From positions 801,099 to 865,098 of the forward strand of contig BCLD01000011.1 of assembly GCA_001600875.1 (NCBI GenBank): a DNA stretch of 64,000 nucleotides. Direction: 5' to 3'. The notes under the pieces are model-generated. The model made no database searches and was not told the DNA's origin. It was given only the letters and a program-made list of their open reading frames with translations. The DNA comes from Solicoccozyma terricola (lineage: Eukaryota > Basidiomycota > Tremellomycetes > Filobasidiales > Piskurozymaceae). Positions within the stretch are counted from its first letter, which is position 1. Each line of letters begins with the position of its first letter. Positions 12,811-24,745 of the stretch are shown here, piece after piece. The position numbers and the translations under genes are program-made.

Positions 12811-15091
12811 ATGACACTCACCATGCTCCCTCTCACCGTCCTCTCCCTGCTCGTCTCGGGACTGGCATCGGCATCGCCTCTCCTTCCTCGCCAGATGGTC
12901 ACCAGTAACTCGACCCTGAACTCTACCGCCTCCGCCACGATCAATGCAACTGTGACTCTCCCTAACTCGTCTGTCTCTGTCGTGGGCACATACTATCCCT
13001 CTTTCGCTCAGGACGTTTACCTTGGAATCCCATTCGCACAACCTCCCGTCGGGGCGTTGCGTTTCTCTGCCCCCATCGCGCCCATTTACAACTCGTCCAA
13101 CACCACCATCATCGCCCAGCAGCAAACTCCTGCTTGCTCTCAGATCCCAACTGGATCGTTGGCGTCAACATTTGGAGTTTCCGAAGACTGTCTTACACTC
13201 AACGTCTATGCTCCGCACGGGCTGAATTCGACCGCAAATCTACCTGTCATGGTCTGGATCTACGGAGGTGGTTTCATCGAAGGAACCAGTGCCTCATATA
13301 ACGCAACGGCTCTAGTCGGTCAATCCATCATCGAGACTCAACCGATCATTTTCGTTGCAGTCCAGTACCGGGTTGGAATTTGGGGGTTCGCTCAGGGTAT
13401 TCAAGCTGCTACGAACAATGCAACAAATCTTGGATTAAGAGATCAGGTCCTCGCTCTGGAATGGGTGCAGTCGAATATTGCAGCGTTTGGTGGTGACCCA
13501 ACAAAGGTCGTTGTCGCTGGAGAATCAGCCGGTGCGATCTCGATCGCTCTACACTATCTCAACCCCGCCCTCGTCGGCTCAAACGGCTCAAACACGACAA
13601 TGAACTCGACCATGTCCAACATGACGATGTCTGCAGACTCCACCATTTCCATGGCCACCTCGTTGTTCCGCGGCGCTATCATGGAATCCGGAGCGATGTC
13701 TACTTATCCCCTTAACAACGCTTCCATCTCTCGACAAACTCCATTCGATCAGATTGCGAATCTTACAGGGTGCACTGCGAATGCTACAGCGAACGCTACG
13801 ATGGGTAACATGACCATTGGTGGAGCGGCGTATAATCAGAGCATCTGGAACTGTTTGAAGTATGTCAACAACATGACGCTGTTGAATGCGACGATTCAAG
13901 TCCTGCAGATGCCGGAGAATCAGTATGGGTAAGTGGATGAGTGACAAATGGAATAAACTGCTCGCTGATGGCATGTATGGGATTTCCATATCGTGATGTA
14001 GAAACTTTATCTTTGGTAAGTTGTGAATGAGTCCTTGCGGTACTTTTCTGTACTGATTTTGTTTATTCGCTGCGTTTCAGGACCTTCGATCGACTATGAT
14101 ATCGTTCCAGCCTCGCCTGCCCAATTGATCTCCGAAGGAAAGTTCGCTCGATACCCCTTCATCTCAGGCAATAACGAGGATGAGTGAGTCACGACATTGC
14201 TTTTCCTGTGTGACTTTGCTCGTTTTCTCACCCGCTACCAACCGGCAGAGGAACCATCTTCTACCCTCCCTTGGATAATACCACTGCCGAATTCACCTCA
14301 TACATCGACTCGGTGCTTCCTTCGACTCCAAACGCAAGCGTCCTCCAGACGCTGTTGTCTTTCTATCCTGAGGCTGCTTCCGGGTCACCGTTCGGGACTG
14401 GCAACGAGACGTTTGGCTTATCTCCATTGTCAGTGACAGCCGCGGGTGATGACAATGGCGAGCGACGGCACTGACATGGCAGGTAAATTTATATTCTTCA
14501 GCTACAAGATCGGAGCAGCCATTTTCAGTGACACTTCATTCCAAGCTCCTCGTCGCGATTTCCTCCGCCGGGCAACGCAATACGGCCTTAACCAGACTTG
14601 GTCGTACCAGTTTGAGCAGAACTTGAACACCAGTTCCCCAGCGGGAGGTAAGTGGGAGGGTGGCGGGTGATCAGTAGGCGACGACCTGATACATGTTGGG
14701 GAGATAGTTTACCACGGATCGGAAGTGCCTTTCGTCTTTGGTGCTTATTCTCAAGGAAATGCAACCTCGCCACTCACTTTGCTCAGTCAACAGATGGTCG
14801 CATACTGGTAAGCGTTAAGAATACCTTTCTACATACCCAGATACTGACAAGCACCACCGGGTTAGGCTCAACTTTGTATCCTTCCTTGACCCGAACGGAA
14901 ATTCCACTGCATCCCCACTCATTGCCGCCAAGCTCAACCTCACAACCTGGCCCACATACAGCTCATCCACTCCAGGAGGGAACTTGAACATGCTCCGACT
15001 CGAAGGGAATAATCTCACTGTTTTCCAGGATACGTATAGGCAGGAAGCGATGTTTTACATCAACAGTATCCCGGAGGCGTTGGACCATTGA
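12811..15091 (+). CDS. Secreted type-B carboxylesterase/lipase, heavily glycosylated
   Basis: A serine esterase of the cholinesterase/carboxylesterase fold acting outside the cell. The ATG at 12811 gives a signal peptide (MTLTMLPLTVLSLLVSGLASA) with a likely processing site after ASPLLPR. Family landmarks: YLGIPFAQPPVG, SEDCLTLNVYAP, WIYGGGFIEGT (oxyanion hole), nucleophile elbow GESAGA, acidic residue in ISGNNEDEG, and the histidine in YHGSEVPFVFG. Exon 1 runs to about 13930; several further short introns follow. The stop is TGA 15089-15091; total about 590 residues. Unusual is the density of N-x-S/T sequons (about 30 by eye), with two sequon-rich insertions, one after the nucleophile and one about 60 residues further on. 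Substrate is not predictable from the sequence. Confidence 0.9.
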
Positions 15092-15181
15092 GAGTTTGGT
15101 TCTGCGGCATGTGGGGTGAATAATACAACCATTATAATAGCTATCCTGTCGTAACTACTTTTCGACTTCAATCGTCATCTT

Positions 15182-16776
15182 TTATCCTTTCAATCTATTC
15201 GATATCCCTTTCGGAACAGCAAACTCCATCCCACCCAAACTATCAAACAATCTCAAACTCCTATCTTGATGCCTATAACCCGTTGCGAAATCCTGAAAAC
15301 GTCTTATCCCTTTCCCATTCCATCTTGGTTGGAATTGACTTGCTCTGAGTCTCGGAGGAACGATACCCCACCCTTTGGACCCTAGTTCCCCTTCATTCCC
15401 TAATATATCGAATGCCAACACGAATGCAGCACTCGACGTAACACCCCATACTCTAGACCCTTCTCCTTTCAAATCGTAAATAGGAGATTCAGGTCTTCCA
15501 GGGATGAACGCTGACCATCCGGTTTTGGAACCCCTTCTTGGATCCCAGACGTGAATGAGACCATGTCTTCCTGCACCACCTACGATGCATCCCATCCCTG
15601 TAAACGTCACGGAATATAGTGAGGAATCACTCCACGGATCACTCCATTCCATGACTGCTCCAGACTTTGATGCTGAGCGAAGGTCATGTAATCTGGCATG
15701 GCCGTCGAACCATGCTGAGAGTAGAAGAGAGGAAGGGGAGTTTGTGTACGGCATAGCCATTGTAGGTGGAACGCCAGTGATAGAGTACACAGCGGACCGA
15801 GTCGTCGGGCCAGAGAGGATAGTTGGAGAACCCGTATCGAATCCAGTCTGACGTAGAGGATATAGTTGGAGTGGATTAAGAGAGGATGTACCGATGGCTG
15901 CAAAGGGAGTTGATGCAGACATATTGATGAGAGAACTCCATGGCCTTGAAGGGATCTTGGTTGTAATTGGAGGTATCCACGGCGAAGAGGCGGAAAATAG
16001 AGAAACTAGACCATCGTGAGCTGCTGATATGATGGTATTTCCATCTGATGAGAGAGTTTCTATGGAATTTTTTGCCGGATGGTGGTAGTGTGCCGTGATT
16101 CCAACTCTAGATGAAAGATAGGTATGTTCCTTTCCTGAGATAGGTGGTATGGTGATTCGTTGGAGTTTACCTCCGATCGTTGATATCATATATTGATCCG
16201 AAGGAAGTTTAACGATTCCTGTTATATCATCTCGTGCTGTTGGTTGAGAAGCGGTGTAGAGTTCGGTGATTCCTGACACTTCTTTCCCTTGATACCTGGT
16301 CCTACTTGCTAATTCATGTATGAGTAGTTTTGACCCAGCAGCAACCACCATCCTATCTTCCTCCAACAAGATTATCGGCATACAACCCTTCTCCCAGTCT
16401 CTCCCTATCTGACGTGCTAGAAATTTATGGTGTTTGATGGAATGGAGAGTTTGGAGATTGTGTCGAGATAATGAGCGAGGTGACCATTTGGTATGACGTG
16501 GTGTGAGGGTTATGTGAGAGATGGAGTGACGAGACAGGATGTTTGGCCATCCGATGTTGAGTATCTGAATGTGAATTTAGACAACAAGGCGGAAAGGGTG
16601 AGGGCCAGGCTTGAAACGCGAGAAAAGGGTAGGTAGGACAGCGACATTACCTGGCGTTGCAAGACGGTGGAAACCTGTTGCAATGCAGCTACATCGCGAG
16701 GAGATAGATGCGCATAGATGAGGTGCAAGACATCATCTGGCAGACCCTCCCAGGCGGCGGCACCACTGGAGGCCAT
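15182..16776 (-). CDS. F-box and WD40-repeat protein (SCF substrate receptor candidate)
   Basis: Probably a substrate-recognition subunit of an SCF ubiquitin ligase. Exon 1 (ATG at 16776) encodes MASSGAAAWEGLPDDVLHLI followed by YAHLSPRDVAALQQVSTV, a clear F-box for Skp1 binding at residues 11-42. One intron (GTAATG donor near 16652) leads to a long exon with WD40-like beta-propeller blades: ISAAHDGLVSLFSASS, LLLSAWFDGHARLHDLRSA and GGAGRHGLIHVWDPRRG. The order F-box then WD repeats and the length of about 500 residues resemble FBXW4-type proteins, but no specific orthology is claimed. Only 90 nt separate it from the convergent esterase, and 242 nt from the divergent adaptor gene. Confidence 0.82.
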
Positions 16777-17018
16777 GTCCTGCTGTCTGTACGCCGCTGC
16801 GACCCGCTCTTGCCCACTTGCGGAGGTCGGAGGATGTCAAGAGATTGGACGATGAGCCGCTTTGGAAATTTGCCACCGGAACGTGGGAGCTATGACGTGG
16901 CACGCCGGAGACGGGGAACAGCATCCCAACACACACCGTCGGACACCAGCATCGACCACTCGCTCGCACACGCTGGCAACCCCGCACAGAGGCACACCGC
17001 AGTCCAGTCGCATCAATC

Positions 17019-18294
17019 ATGTTGGCCACAGCTCGTCCTTGGGCTTCTTTGACGCCCTTGCAAGCTCTCGTCGGTGAGTACGCAGTGTTAGCAGGTGGCA
17101 TGACCACAGATTCAAACCATCCTCGCCATCCCAATGTTCTCCGGGCTCCGGGATTACCCACCCCGTAGAACGAGCATGCGATCCATCAATGACAGAACCC
17201 AACTACGCTATCAATCTCGAGTTGGCAGAATTGGTAAACACCAAAAAAGCGAATACGTGAGTGTTGTTCTCCCTCCGGATGAGGTGTAGTTTTGAAGTAC
17301 ACGAAGAATTAGCTGATGACGATCGGTGCTTGGGAGGCAGGCCGAGAGAGGCAGCGATGGAAACGGTCAGGATGGTCAATAATCGGAATCCTCATGTTGC
17401 CATGTTGGCATTACATGTGAGTCCAACGCGTCTTTCGTCAATGCATTGTACTGATGCTCGTTTTGCTCCTCGTTCCTACTACGCCTTTACTTTCTTCCCC
17501 CCCCCCCCCTCCCCCCTCCCCCCTCCTCCTCTTTCCCCACGTTCCAGCTCCTCGACACCCTAGTCCATCAATGCGGTTACCCTTTCCATCTCCAAATAGC
17601 AACTAAAGAATTCCTAAACGAACTCGTCCGTCGATTCCCAGAAAGACCACCGATGATGATCGGTCCTGTGATGGGTAAAACGTTGGAACTTATACATGAA
17701 TGGAAGAATACGTTGTGTGTTGGGAGTAAGTATAAGGAGGATTTAGTGCATATTAGGGATATGCATAGGTTGTTAAGTTATAAAGGTGAGTTGGAGGGTG
17801 GTGGGTTAATTCACTCGAGTAGGAGGAACAAGGCTGATCATAGAGTGAGTGGTGTCGTAAGGATATCGGTTCAAATCCTTCGATGCAACTAGAGCTATGG
17901 CAGCGGCAAATCCAACAGAGGTCAGTCCAGTCCTACTCCCATCCCGCCGCACAAACAATGACAATATTGACGAGGTTGTTCTACTCTTGCGTCGATGTAG
18001 AATTTGAAATCACCAGAGGAACTCGAGGAAGAAGATCGAGCCGCTAAATCAGCTGTAAGTCGTTTCATAAATCACTAACACCGCATGGTAGTATATTTTG
18101 GACTAACGTTCGGGATTTGGGGGGGGGTTGGATGATAGAAATTACAAGAACTTATTCGGAGAGGTTCGCCTAAAGATTTAGCTCAAGCGCAAGAGTTGAT
18201 GAAAGCTTTATCTGGAGCTGTACGTATCGTTCATGTCGCGGTTCCATCCTAAAAACCACCGCTAAACCGAACATCTCTCTGTCCTCCTTCCCCC

Positions 18295-18325
<31 letters not shown>

Positions 18326-19152
18326 GGAACCCGACAAAGCTCCAGATTATGCATCTCAGACTAAATCCGAATTGGAGAAAGTCCAACAGAAAGCCATATT
18401 GTTGAATGACATGTTGAATAATGTAGATCAAGGAGAGAAGATTGGAATTGAAGGGGACGCTTATGATGTGGGTGGCGTTTGGCCTCTCTTTCTTGACCGT
18501 ATAAAGCACGAAAAGGGCTAATGTATCGCGATTCGGATCGCACAGCAAGTGGCTGGTGTTTGCCGAGGCGCAAGACCGAAGATACAGAAGTGGATAGGTG
18601 AAGCAGGCGAGGAGAATGCGGACTTGATGGGTGAGGACGGGATGAGGGATTTATGGTCGAGCGTGACTGCGGCACATGTTGACGGGTGTTGTTGAGATCT
18701 GCAGACCGCCTCTTGCTCATGAATGACCTCATCAACAACGTCCTCGAGAGATTCGAGGCATGCAAACGTGGAGATTGGACCAAGGCGGCTGAGATTGATG
18801 CGACGTGGGTGTTCGTTGGATTTGAGAGAAAATCATCTGTTGACGCCCCGTACCTTTCACCGACACTTGCAGCCTCAACCCATCAAAAAAGCCTCCAGAT
18901 CTTATCAGCTTCGATGCATTCGCGGACGATAGCAATCTTGGAAGTCTTTCCCTTTCGTCTCCCGAACCTGGAATGTCAAGTGCTTCCGCTGGAACAGCTG
19001 GATCGCAGAGTATTGGTGGACTACCTATAGATTTATTCTCTTCCCCGGCAATACCATCGTCATCGGCATCGACTGGCGCTGGCGGTCTATCCGGCTCTTC
19101 AAAGCAACGTCAGGATCCTATGGCGTTCTTCAATACCGCCCCAATTCAACCT

Positions 19153-19188
<36 letters not shown>

Positions 19189-19452
19189 CAACAATTATTC
19201 AACCAATTCGAACAGCAGCCCAACCTCTTCGGTGGATCCTCCTCATCGAGCGGGCAATACAATGGATATGGTTTCTCTACACCACCAAACACGGCACAGC
19301 ACCCAGCTGGCATCTCTTTGCCCATCACGCCGGGCGACTCCACTCCTCGTCTATCCCAACCGCTCGCTCCTGCGGCTACTTCACAAACGTCAACGTCAGG
19401 TGCACCAGTCGCGAAGAAGGACCCATTCGCGGATCTGGCTGATCTCTTTTGA
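17019..19452 (+). CDS. VHS-GAT domain trafficking adaptor (GGA-like)
   Basis: A clathrin adaptor of the Golgi/endosome, binding cargo through VHS and Arf/ubiquitin through GAT (family knowledge). ATG 17019 starts MLATARPWASLTPLQ. The VHS domain is clear: ERACDPSMTEPNYAINLELA, NTKKANTPREAAMETVRMV, ALHLLDTLVHQCGY, FLNELVRRFPERPPM and MHRLLSYKGYRF, closest in style to fungal GGA. The GAT region is helical (ELEKVQQKAILLNDMLNN... RLLLMNDLINNVLERFEACK). It then becomes Ser/Gly-rich with a polyglutamine run (Q14 at about 19157-19195) and ends DPFADLADLF. No C-terminal gamma-ear (GAE) domain is present. About nine introns; one has C26 then A10 directly before its acceptor. Stop TGA 19450-19452. Confidence 0.88.
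18290..18325. repeat. C26-A10 homopolymer pair at an intron 3' end
   Basis: Twenty-six C followed by ten A lie directly before the AG acceptor (18325-18326) of an intron in the VHS-GAT gene. Such a run is prone to length error in assembly and to slippage in vivo. Confidence 0.9.
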
Positions 19453-19567
19453 ACGAACGGATGGGATGTCGGTTGTAAGAATAGAAATTGATATGCAAGG
19501 TGATCATATACAACGGGGTTTCTGTTTATTGTACATTTTTTTCCCTTGACCATTCTCCCTCTGAAGA

Positions 19568-21047
19568 TCAAGATTCTTCCGATATATCTTCGAGGTATGT
19601 CCGCCGTGCGTTGGTACGATGGGGTTCCAAGACCGGATCATCATCGCCATCACATCGAGTACGCCTTCGTTTCCGTTTCGAAACAACATACCAACCTTCT
19701 CCATCCATCTCATCGTCTTCTCCAGCTAGCGAGGGTTGAGTACTCGACCCGACCCCGAGCGGACTGACAAAATCGTTACCAATGTCTTTCCACGATTTCA
19801 TTGACGCTCCGCCTGTGGAAATCAGTACTTCGTTTTCAGTCGGTAAACTCTTCGTTTGGATGAATGGTGTACCCCGTCTTGGAAGTACTATCGCATCTTG
19901 AATCATCGATGTATCGAGGTTTTGGAGGAGAGGACCGACTATAATATCATCTAACAGATCTTGAAATTTTCTACGTGATTTCTTGATCTGGCCGCGGGAG
20001 TATGGGAGTGGTATGGAAGATGGCGGTGGAGATGATGATGGAGGTTGTTTAGCGGTGTGAGGTGTTGCAATTTGAGTTTGATTGAGGTTCTTTCCGAGGT
20101 CGGACAGGATTGATTTCGCATTTCTTTGCCATTTCCTTCTTTCCTCATATTCCACTGTGATTGATGGTTCTTGCTTGATTTGTCGTTCCAGCCATTGAAG
20201 ATGTGTGATCCATGGTCTCCCATCTATCGTCATTCTCGTGGGATTTGTTCCATATGTTGAGCGCATACAGTTATCAGGAAGTGGATCATCGGAGAAAGCT
20301 AGAGAGTAAGCGGCGGATAAAGATGAATCCGAGGTGGTTGGTTGTGGGATGTAGGAAAGAGGTATGAGATGACTGTGTATTGAAATCGTCCTGGGGGAAT
20401 GAAAATGGTATGGGGTGTGTCAGGTATAGCAACGGGCTTCCTTTTCTGGTTTATCAAGACGTACGGTGATGGTTCGAGGTTGTAAAGACTGACCGCGAAA
20501 AGTTGGTTACGTGGGATATCAGGTAAACAATCTGGTGAAAAGTAGTCGAGATTCAAGACCTAGAACGAATGGAATGATGAGTCTCGACAAAGGAATCAAC
20601 CAAATGAAACTTGTGGGCAAGTCTCACCTTGCCAGGCCATGCTGGTCTCTCCCGCGACAACCAAACCAACACATTCTCATCCTCCATCGGCGTCCATTCC
20701 GCATGTCTCTTCTTTTGTTCTTCCGATAACGCTAATATCGACGGCAAGGACACGAATCCATCATCTACCTTCAAACCATCCACATCCCCATCCAACACCG
20801 TCGATTTCCCACCTTCGTCCCCATTATCAATCCTCAAACCCGCTTCAAACCTCCTCATGAACGCCCTTCTTTCCAATGCTTCTTCCAATACATCCACCAC
20901 TTCATCTTCTCCAATTCTCGAACGTCGAAAACCTTGAAGAAGAGTGGTTAGTCTTTGGATGTAGTCGCCGAGGAGCGCGTCGACTGCCAGGTCGATGTCG
21001 ATGTCGCAGAGTGCAGGGCCAAGGTGGGTGGGGTTTGAGTCTGTCAT
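19568..21047 (-). CDS. Unrecognised conserved-looking protein with basic/acidic C-terminus
   Basis: Not recognised. ATG at 21047 gives MTDSNPTHLGPALCDIDIDL, a helical N-terminal domain (ALLGDYIQRLTTLLQGFRRS), then EWTPMEDENVLVWLSRERP at the end of exon 1 (donor near 20627). Exon 2 (from about 20556) gives LDYFSPDCLPDIPRNQLFAV and, later, FIPPGRFQYTVISYLFPT. Exon 3 (to 19568) has MTIDGRPWITHLQWLERQI, a Lys/Arg segment SRGQIKKSRRKFQDLLDDII, and ends with a basic cluster SKRKRRRTRCDGDDD that could be a nuclear localisation signal. About 430-450 residues. No catalytic motif is visible. It is convergent with the VHS-GAT gene, 115 nt apart. Confidence 0.65.
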
Positions 21048-21913
21048 GGCGGGTATGAGCTGGTCCGGGGAGCTTCAAGGTATCAGCATGACCTGCCGAT
21101 GATTCTTGTATGGGCTGGATGACCTTTTGGATGACCTTTTGGATGACTCTCTGGATGACCATCTACTCGGACAAAATCTGGTGGATGACACGTGGCCGCC
21201 ACCATTTCGCGAATCTTATCGATTTCAGCCCGTGCCCACGGAAATTGCCCGCCCCGTTCAACATCCCCTCCTCCCCGCACATGCTATCACAGACCCTAGG
21301 GAGATGCATGACCCAGTTGTTGCTATCAAAGGAGACGGATCCCACACCTCGGCCGTTACCGCTGCTCATATATCGCGCGTCCGGGCCGATCTGAACCAGA
21401 AGAGGACAGTGTAGATCCAGGCCTCTTCGGGGCCAGGGGCCTTGGAATATATCGGGTGGCAATATCCTTTCCTACATTAACGGGAAACATCGCTTCCATG
21501 TCTTTGCGCAAATAGATATAACATTTCTCCCTTGAAGAATTTGAGGTGAAAGGTCAACCTCACCATCTCTCGCCACCGGCACGATCTCCATCCCCATCCA
21601 TCCATCCATCCATCCATCCATCCCATCCATCCATCCATCCATCCATCCATCCCATCCATCCATCCATCCATCCATCCATCCNNNNNNNNNNNNNNNNNNN
21701 NNNNNNNNNNNNNNNNNNNNNNNNNNNNNNNNNNNNNNNNNNNNNNNNNNNNNNNNNNNNNNNNNNNNNNNNNNNNNNNNNNNNNNNNNNNNNNNNNNNN
21801 NNNNNNTCCATCCATCCATCCATCCATCCATCCATCCATCCATCCATCCATCCATCCATCCATCCATCCATCCATCCATCCATCCATCCATCCATCCATC
21901 CTTCCATCCATCC
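21048..21913. other. Repeat-bearing intergenic region with assembly gap
   Basis: Contains a 12-nt tandem repeat, a long CATC microsatellite interrupted by 125 N, and otherwise no supportable gene. Open frames through the microsatellite translate to SIHP or MDGW periods in all frames and are artefacts of the repeat. It must hold the promoters of the minus-strand gene to the left and of the plus-strand gene to the right. Confidence 0.7.
21117..21164. repeat. 12-nt tandem repeat, four copies
   Basis: Four consecutive units of GGATGACCTTTT, the last two diverged (GGATGACTCTCT, GGATGACCATCT). It lies about 70 nt upstream of the minus-strand gene that starts at 21047. Confidence 0.85.
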
Positions 21914-21915
21914 AT
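21596..21915. repeat. CATC tetranucleotide microsatellite with 125-N gap
   Basis: CATC/TCCA repeat flanking 21682-21806 N. On the left side it is punctuated by occasional CATCC breaks (phase shifts about every 25-30 nt); the right side is almost perfect for about 100 nt. The gap clearly reflects failure to assemble the repeat, so true length is unknown. Confidence 0.95.
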
Positions 21916-22501
21916 GAGCTATAAACATTCCCTACACATCTCTTGGATAACACCTAAACACTTCATCGAGTCCATCCCTTCACCACGTACTTCCCTCATC
22001 CGACATGATGATCCAACTTACCATGACCACCATCAACAGGTAAATCCATCCCCGACATCCATCGACGATTCGTTGTCATTCCATGAACCAAGCCTTACTA
22101 GGGCTTTATATGAGTACGACCTCGCATTCAAAGAATTCGACATGGTGTATCGTATCACAACAGGCACAACTGGTGCCTTTTCTCGCAAACCTGTTTCCAC
22201 CACACGTCGTCCCTCAAACCTCTCAATCACCCCTATCGACGTCACCTCCACACTCTCTGGACGACCTGAAGACGAACACCACCTCCGTCTCGCATGGGCC
22301 AACCTAATCATATCATACGACGAACTAGCAACAGCTGAACGTCAATCATGGACTACTCAGTCATATTGTCGAGAGATGTTACCGTATTTGATGAGTTTCG
22401 TACAGGTTTTGGAGAGGGATTACCAATTGGTGAAAGGGTGGGAGTTGCCGGTTAGGTATCGGATGGGCAAGGATGGCGGGAAGGTGGAGATGGGCGGATA
22501 G
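21914..22501 (+). CDS. Unrecognised protein beside the microsatellite
   Basis: Not recognised. An open frame of 195 codons from the ATG directly abutting the CATC repeat ([20 protein letters not shown]) to TAG 22499-22501. The interior reads like a folded helical protein: [35 protein letters not shown] and [18 protein letters not shown]. The 5' end is uncertain because the gap and repeat lie immediately upstream, so a further exon could be missing. The 3' end is convergent with the alpha/beta hydrolase (stop 22669). No function is assigned. Confidence 0.55.
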   Translation: MSYKHSLHISWITPKHFIESIPSPRTSLIRHDDPTYHDHHQQVNPSPTSIDDSLSFHEPSLTRALYEYDLAFKEFDMVYRITTGTTGAFSRKPVSTTRRPSNLSITPIDVTSTLSGRPEDEHHLRLAWANLIISYDELATAERQSWTTQSYCREMLPYLMSFVQVLERDYQLVKGWELPVRYRMGKDGGKVEMGG

Positions 22502-22668
22502 GAGGGTAGTAGATCAAGGGGGCATGAGCATTTTGGGTACAAGTTATGGGTACAGGGTCCGTTGAGTAGGTCATTAGTAGATTCCGAGGAATTGCGATTC
22601 GTCGTTGTACAAGGGTGGATATCCAATACTTCCCATAGGTCCGCATCCACCGTGTCCCTCTCCGCCTC

Positions 22669-24745
22669 TTATACAGTCGAAGATCGTCCTTCTGTCCATA
22701 CTCGCTCCAGTAACGCATTAAATAGAGCAGGACGTTGGACGTTGATGCCATGTCCGGTATTGGCCCATGTGATGACTAAGGGCGGGAGGTTTGGTATTGC
22801 TATCAGTATCGAGGACTGGTCATGAGGTAAGAGGAGGACTTACGTTCAGATTTTGGCATTATGGAATGCATATACGTGGAATTGTTAGGATTCACCAGAG
22901 TATCCTCGTCTCCCGTCAGAATGCACTGAGAAGGTATCCCTTTCAACCATCAGCTCCTCATGTCCTGGTGTATCCCCTTCCGGGACAGACAGACGATGAG
23001 ACACAACTCACGATCTTCGGAATCACACTGTTCAATATCTTCAGTCGGTCCGGCGAGACGTAGTGCGTGAGAGCTGCTGCTGATTGAGAAAAGTTGCCCA
23101 TCATAGTTTGAGGTTGGACGTTGGCTATACGGAATTCGAAGAGCTGGAGGGAGAGGGGACCGTAAAGTGGTCAGCGAGCGAAGTACCATCCAAGGAACCG
23201 ACGAACTCACCTCAAAGATGACATCCTCATTTGTCTGCCCTGATACTCGGACCATACCCGGACCACTCTCGTCCGCTCGCTCATTCAACCATCTCTGAGG
23301 AAAACACATGCTGTGAAAGCAAAGCGAGAAGTTTATCGGTCAGTCTCCCATCTTTCAATCCTCGTCTCCACAGAGTTCCCGCTCCGAAAAACTCACTCGA
23401 TGATATACTTCATACGCCGCCGACGATCTTTCACAGCCATCAACTTGACTGTCGTACTGAGACCTGCCCACTACTCTCGGAGATTTTGTCAGTGGGATGA
23501 CTCGAACCCTGCGTCGCGCCGGGGGGTGGGGGGGGGAAGATAAGAGACAACGCACAGGGGGCAAGTTCCTCATGACTCCATACCCTGGAGTAGTCACTCC
23601 AAGCGTCAAAGAAGAGACATGACTCGGTATCATTGTCGCCAGTTCTATGCAATCATCTTAATCAATTGACCGGTACATGTTCCAAAGCGAAGGCCCTCAA
23701 AACTCACCCATGGCAATCATCCCGCCTAAACTGATTCCCACCACATCTACTTTCCCATCAGCTTTGCTGTCGTCGTCGTCATCGTTCAACCACCCTAACC
23801 ACTCTAATAACGCCTTGACGTCCTCTGCCATCCCTCGCGTTGTATACGGTCCTCTTGGACAATCGGAATGTCCGACCCCGCGGTTATCAAGCACGCATAT
23901 AGAGTAGTCCGCTGGCGAGAGTGTGGGAGATGGGGTGGTGAAGTGTGTGATTGTGGATGAGTAGGATAGGGATGAATTTCCTAGGCTGTGTGAAGGAGGG
24001 GTTTTAGTGTCGAGTGCGTGCGCAGTAGGAGGAAAACATACCCCATGATTAGAACACCTCGTCTAGGTCCATCTCCATGGACTTCGTAGTAAATCTCATG
24101 TCCCTGGACTGTCCGCGATTTCGTCTCATTGGCAGACGGAGATACGAATATCTTCCCTCGTTTGGTACAACTTGCTTGATTTATCGCAGTGTGAAGATGA
24201 GCTACATCCTGGTGTTTCTCATCCGATTGAAATTCAGCAGAAAGAGGTAGATCCGAAGTACTAGTTCGCAAACAAGAGGATAACGGCGTCGATTCCTTTG
24301 ATCCTCCTACACTTGAAGTTTCCATCTCAGTCTCCGATGAGTCTTCAGAAACGGTGGGCGATGATTGCCTCTCCATGTTTGCGTCAGAGGTTTGTACTTG
24401 GTGATGACGTCGACGAGGACGACCGTCCAGTCCTGTTGTCATTTTTTGTATTGCCGATTCAGTGATTTGAAGGAATTTATCACCAGCTGTACTTTGACGT
24501 CGATAAGATGGACGTCCTTGGATTATTCCAGTTGCATCGATCGGTTTCTGGTCGATCCCTTGAGTGGTGGAGGGCGAGGTGGACCTGCGAATAATGTAGA
24601 CAGGGAAGAACAGCACGATGGAGATGATAAGAGAAAGGAAGAGTGCGCTTGGTATGAGAAGAGGATAGATATTTGAGATGATCGTGTTCTGTGAGTTCCA
24701 GGGATCAAGTGATGGTGCGAGGGAATTGATCTTGAGGTCCGACAT
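22669..24745 (-). CDS. Membrane-anchored alpha/beta hydrolase
   Basis: A serine hydrolase of unknown substrate. ATG 24745 starts MSDLKINSLAPSLDPW, followed by one hydrophobic helix (LLIPSALFLSLIISIVLFF), then about 150 residues of polar linker, then the hydrolase domain: VQGHEIYYEVHG, VLDNRGVGHSDCP, the nucleophile elbow GISLGGMIAME, LTLGVTTPGYGV, the acid in ILTGDEDTLV, and the catalytic histidine in ITWANTGHGINVQRP. All three triad positions are therefore present. Introns were placed at GTGAGT after AMG, and several others between 23640 and 22820. Stop TAA 22669-22671. Total about 500 residues. The anchor plus long linker suggest a type II membrane topology. Convergent with the plus-strand gene ending at 22501. 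Confidence 0.82.

Noticed and set aside
17866..17890. tRNA-like GGTTCAAATCC T-loop motif
   Set aside because: It lies in a coding exon of the VHS domain (GYRFKSFDAT) and no cloverleaf can be formed.
21546..21953. Repeat proteins (SIHP or MDGW periods) in the CATC microsatellite
   Set aside because: All frames of a tetranucleotide repeat stay open by periodicity, and the frame runs through Ns.
21914..22825. In-frame TAG at 22499-22501 followed by about 108 more open codons, suggesting stop-codon readthrough
   Set aside because: Much of the downstream open frame is a shadow of the minus-strand alpha/beta hydrolase last exon (with the TGHGINVQ histidine motif), which explains the lack of stops there.
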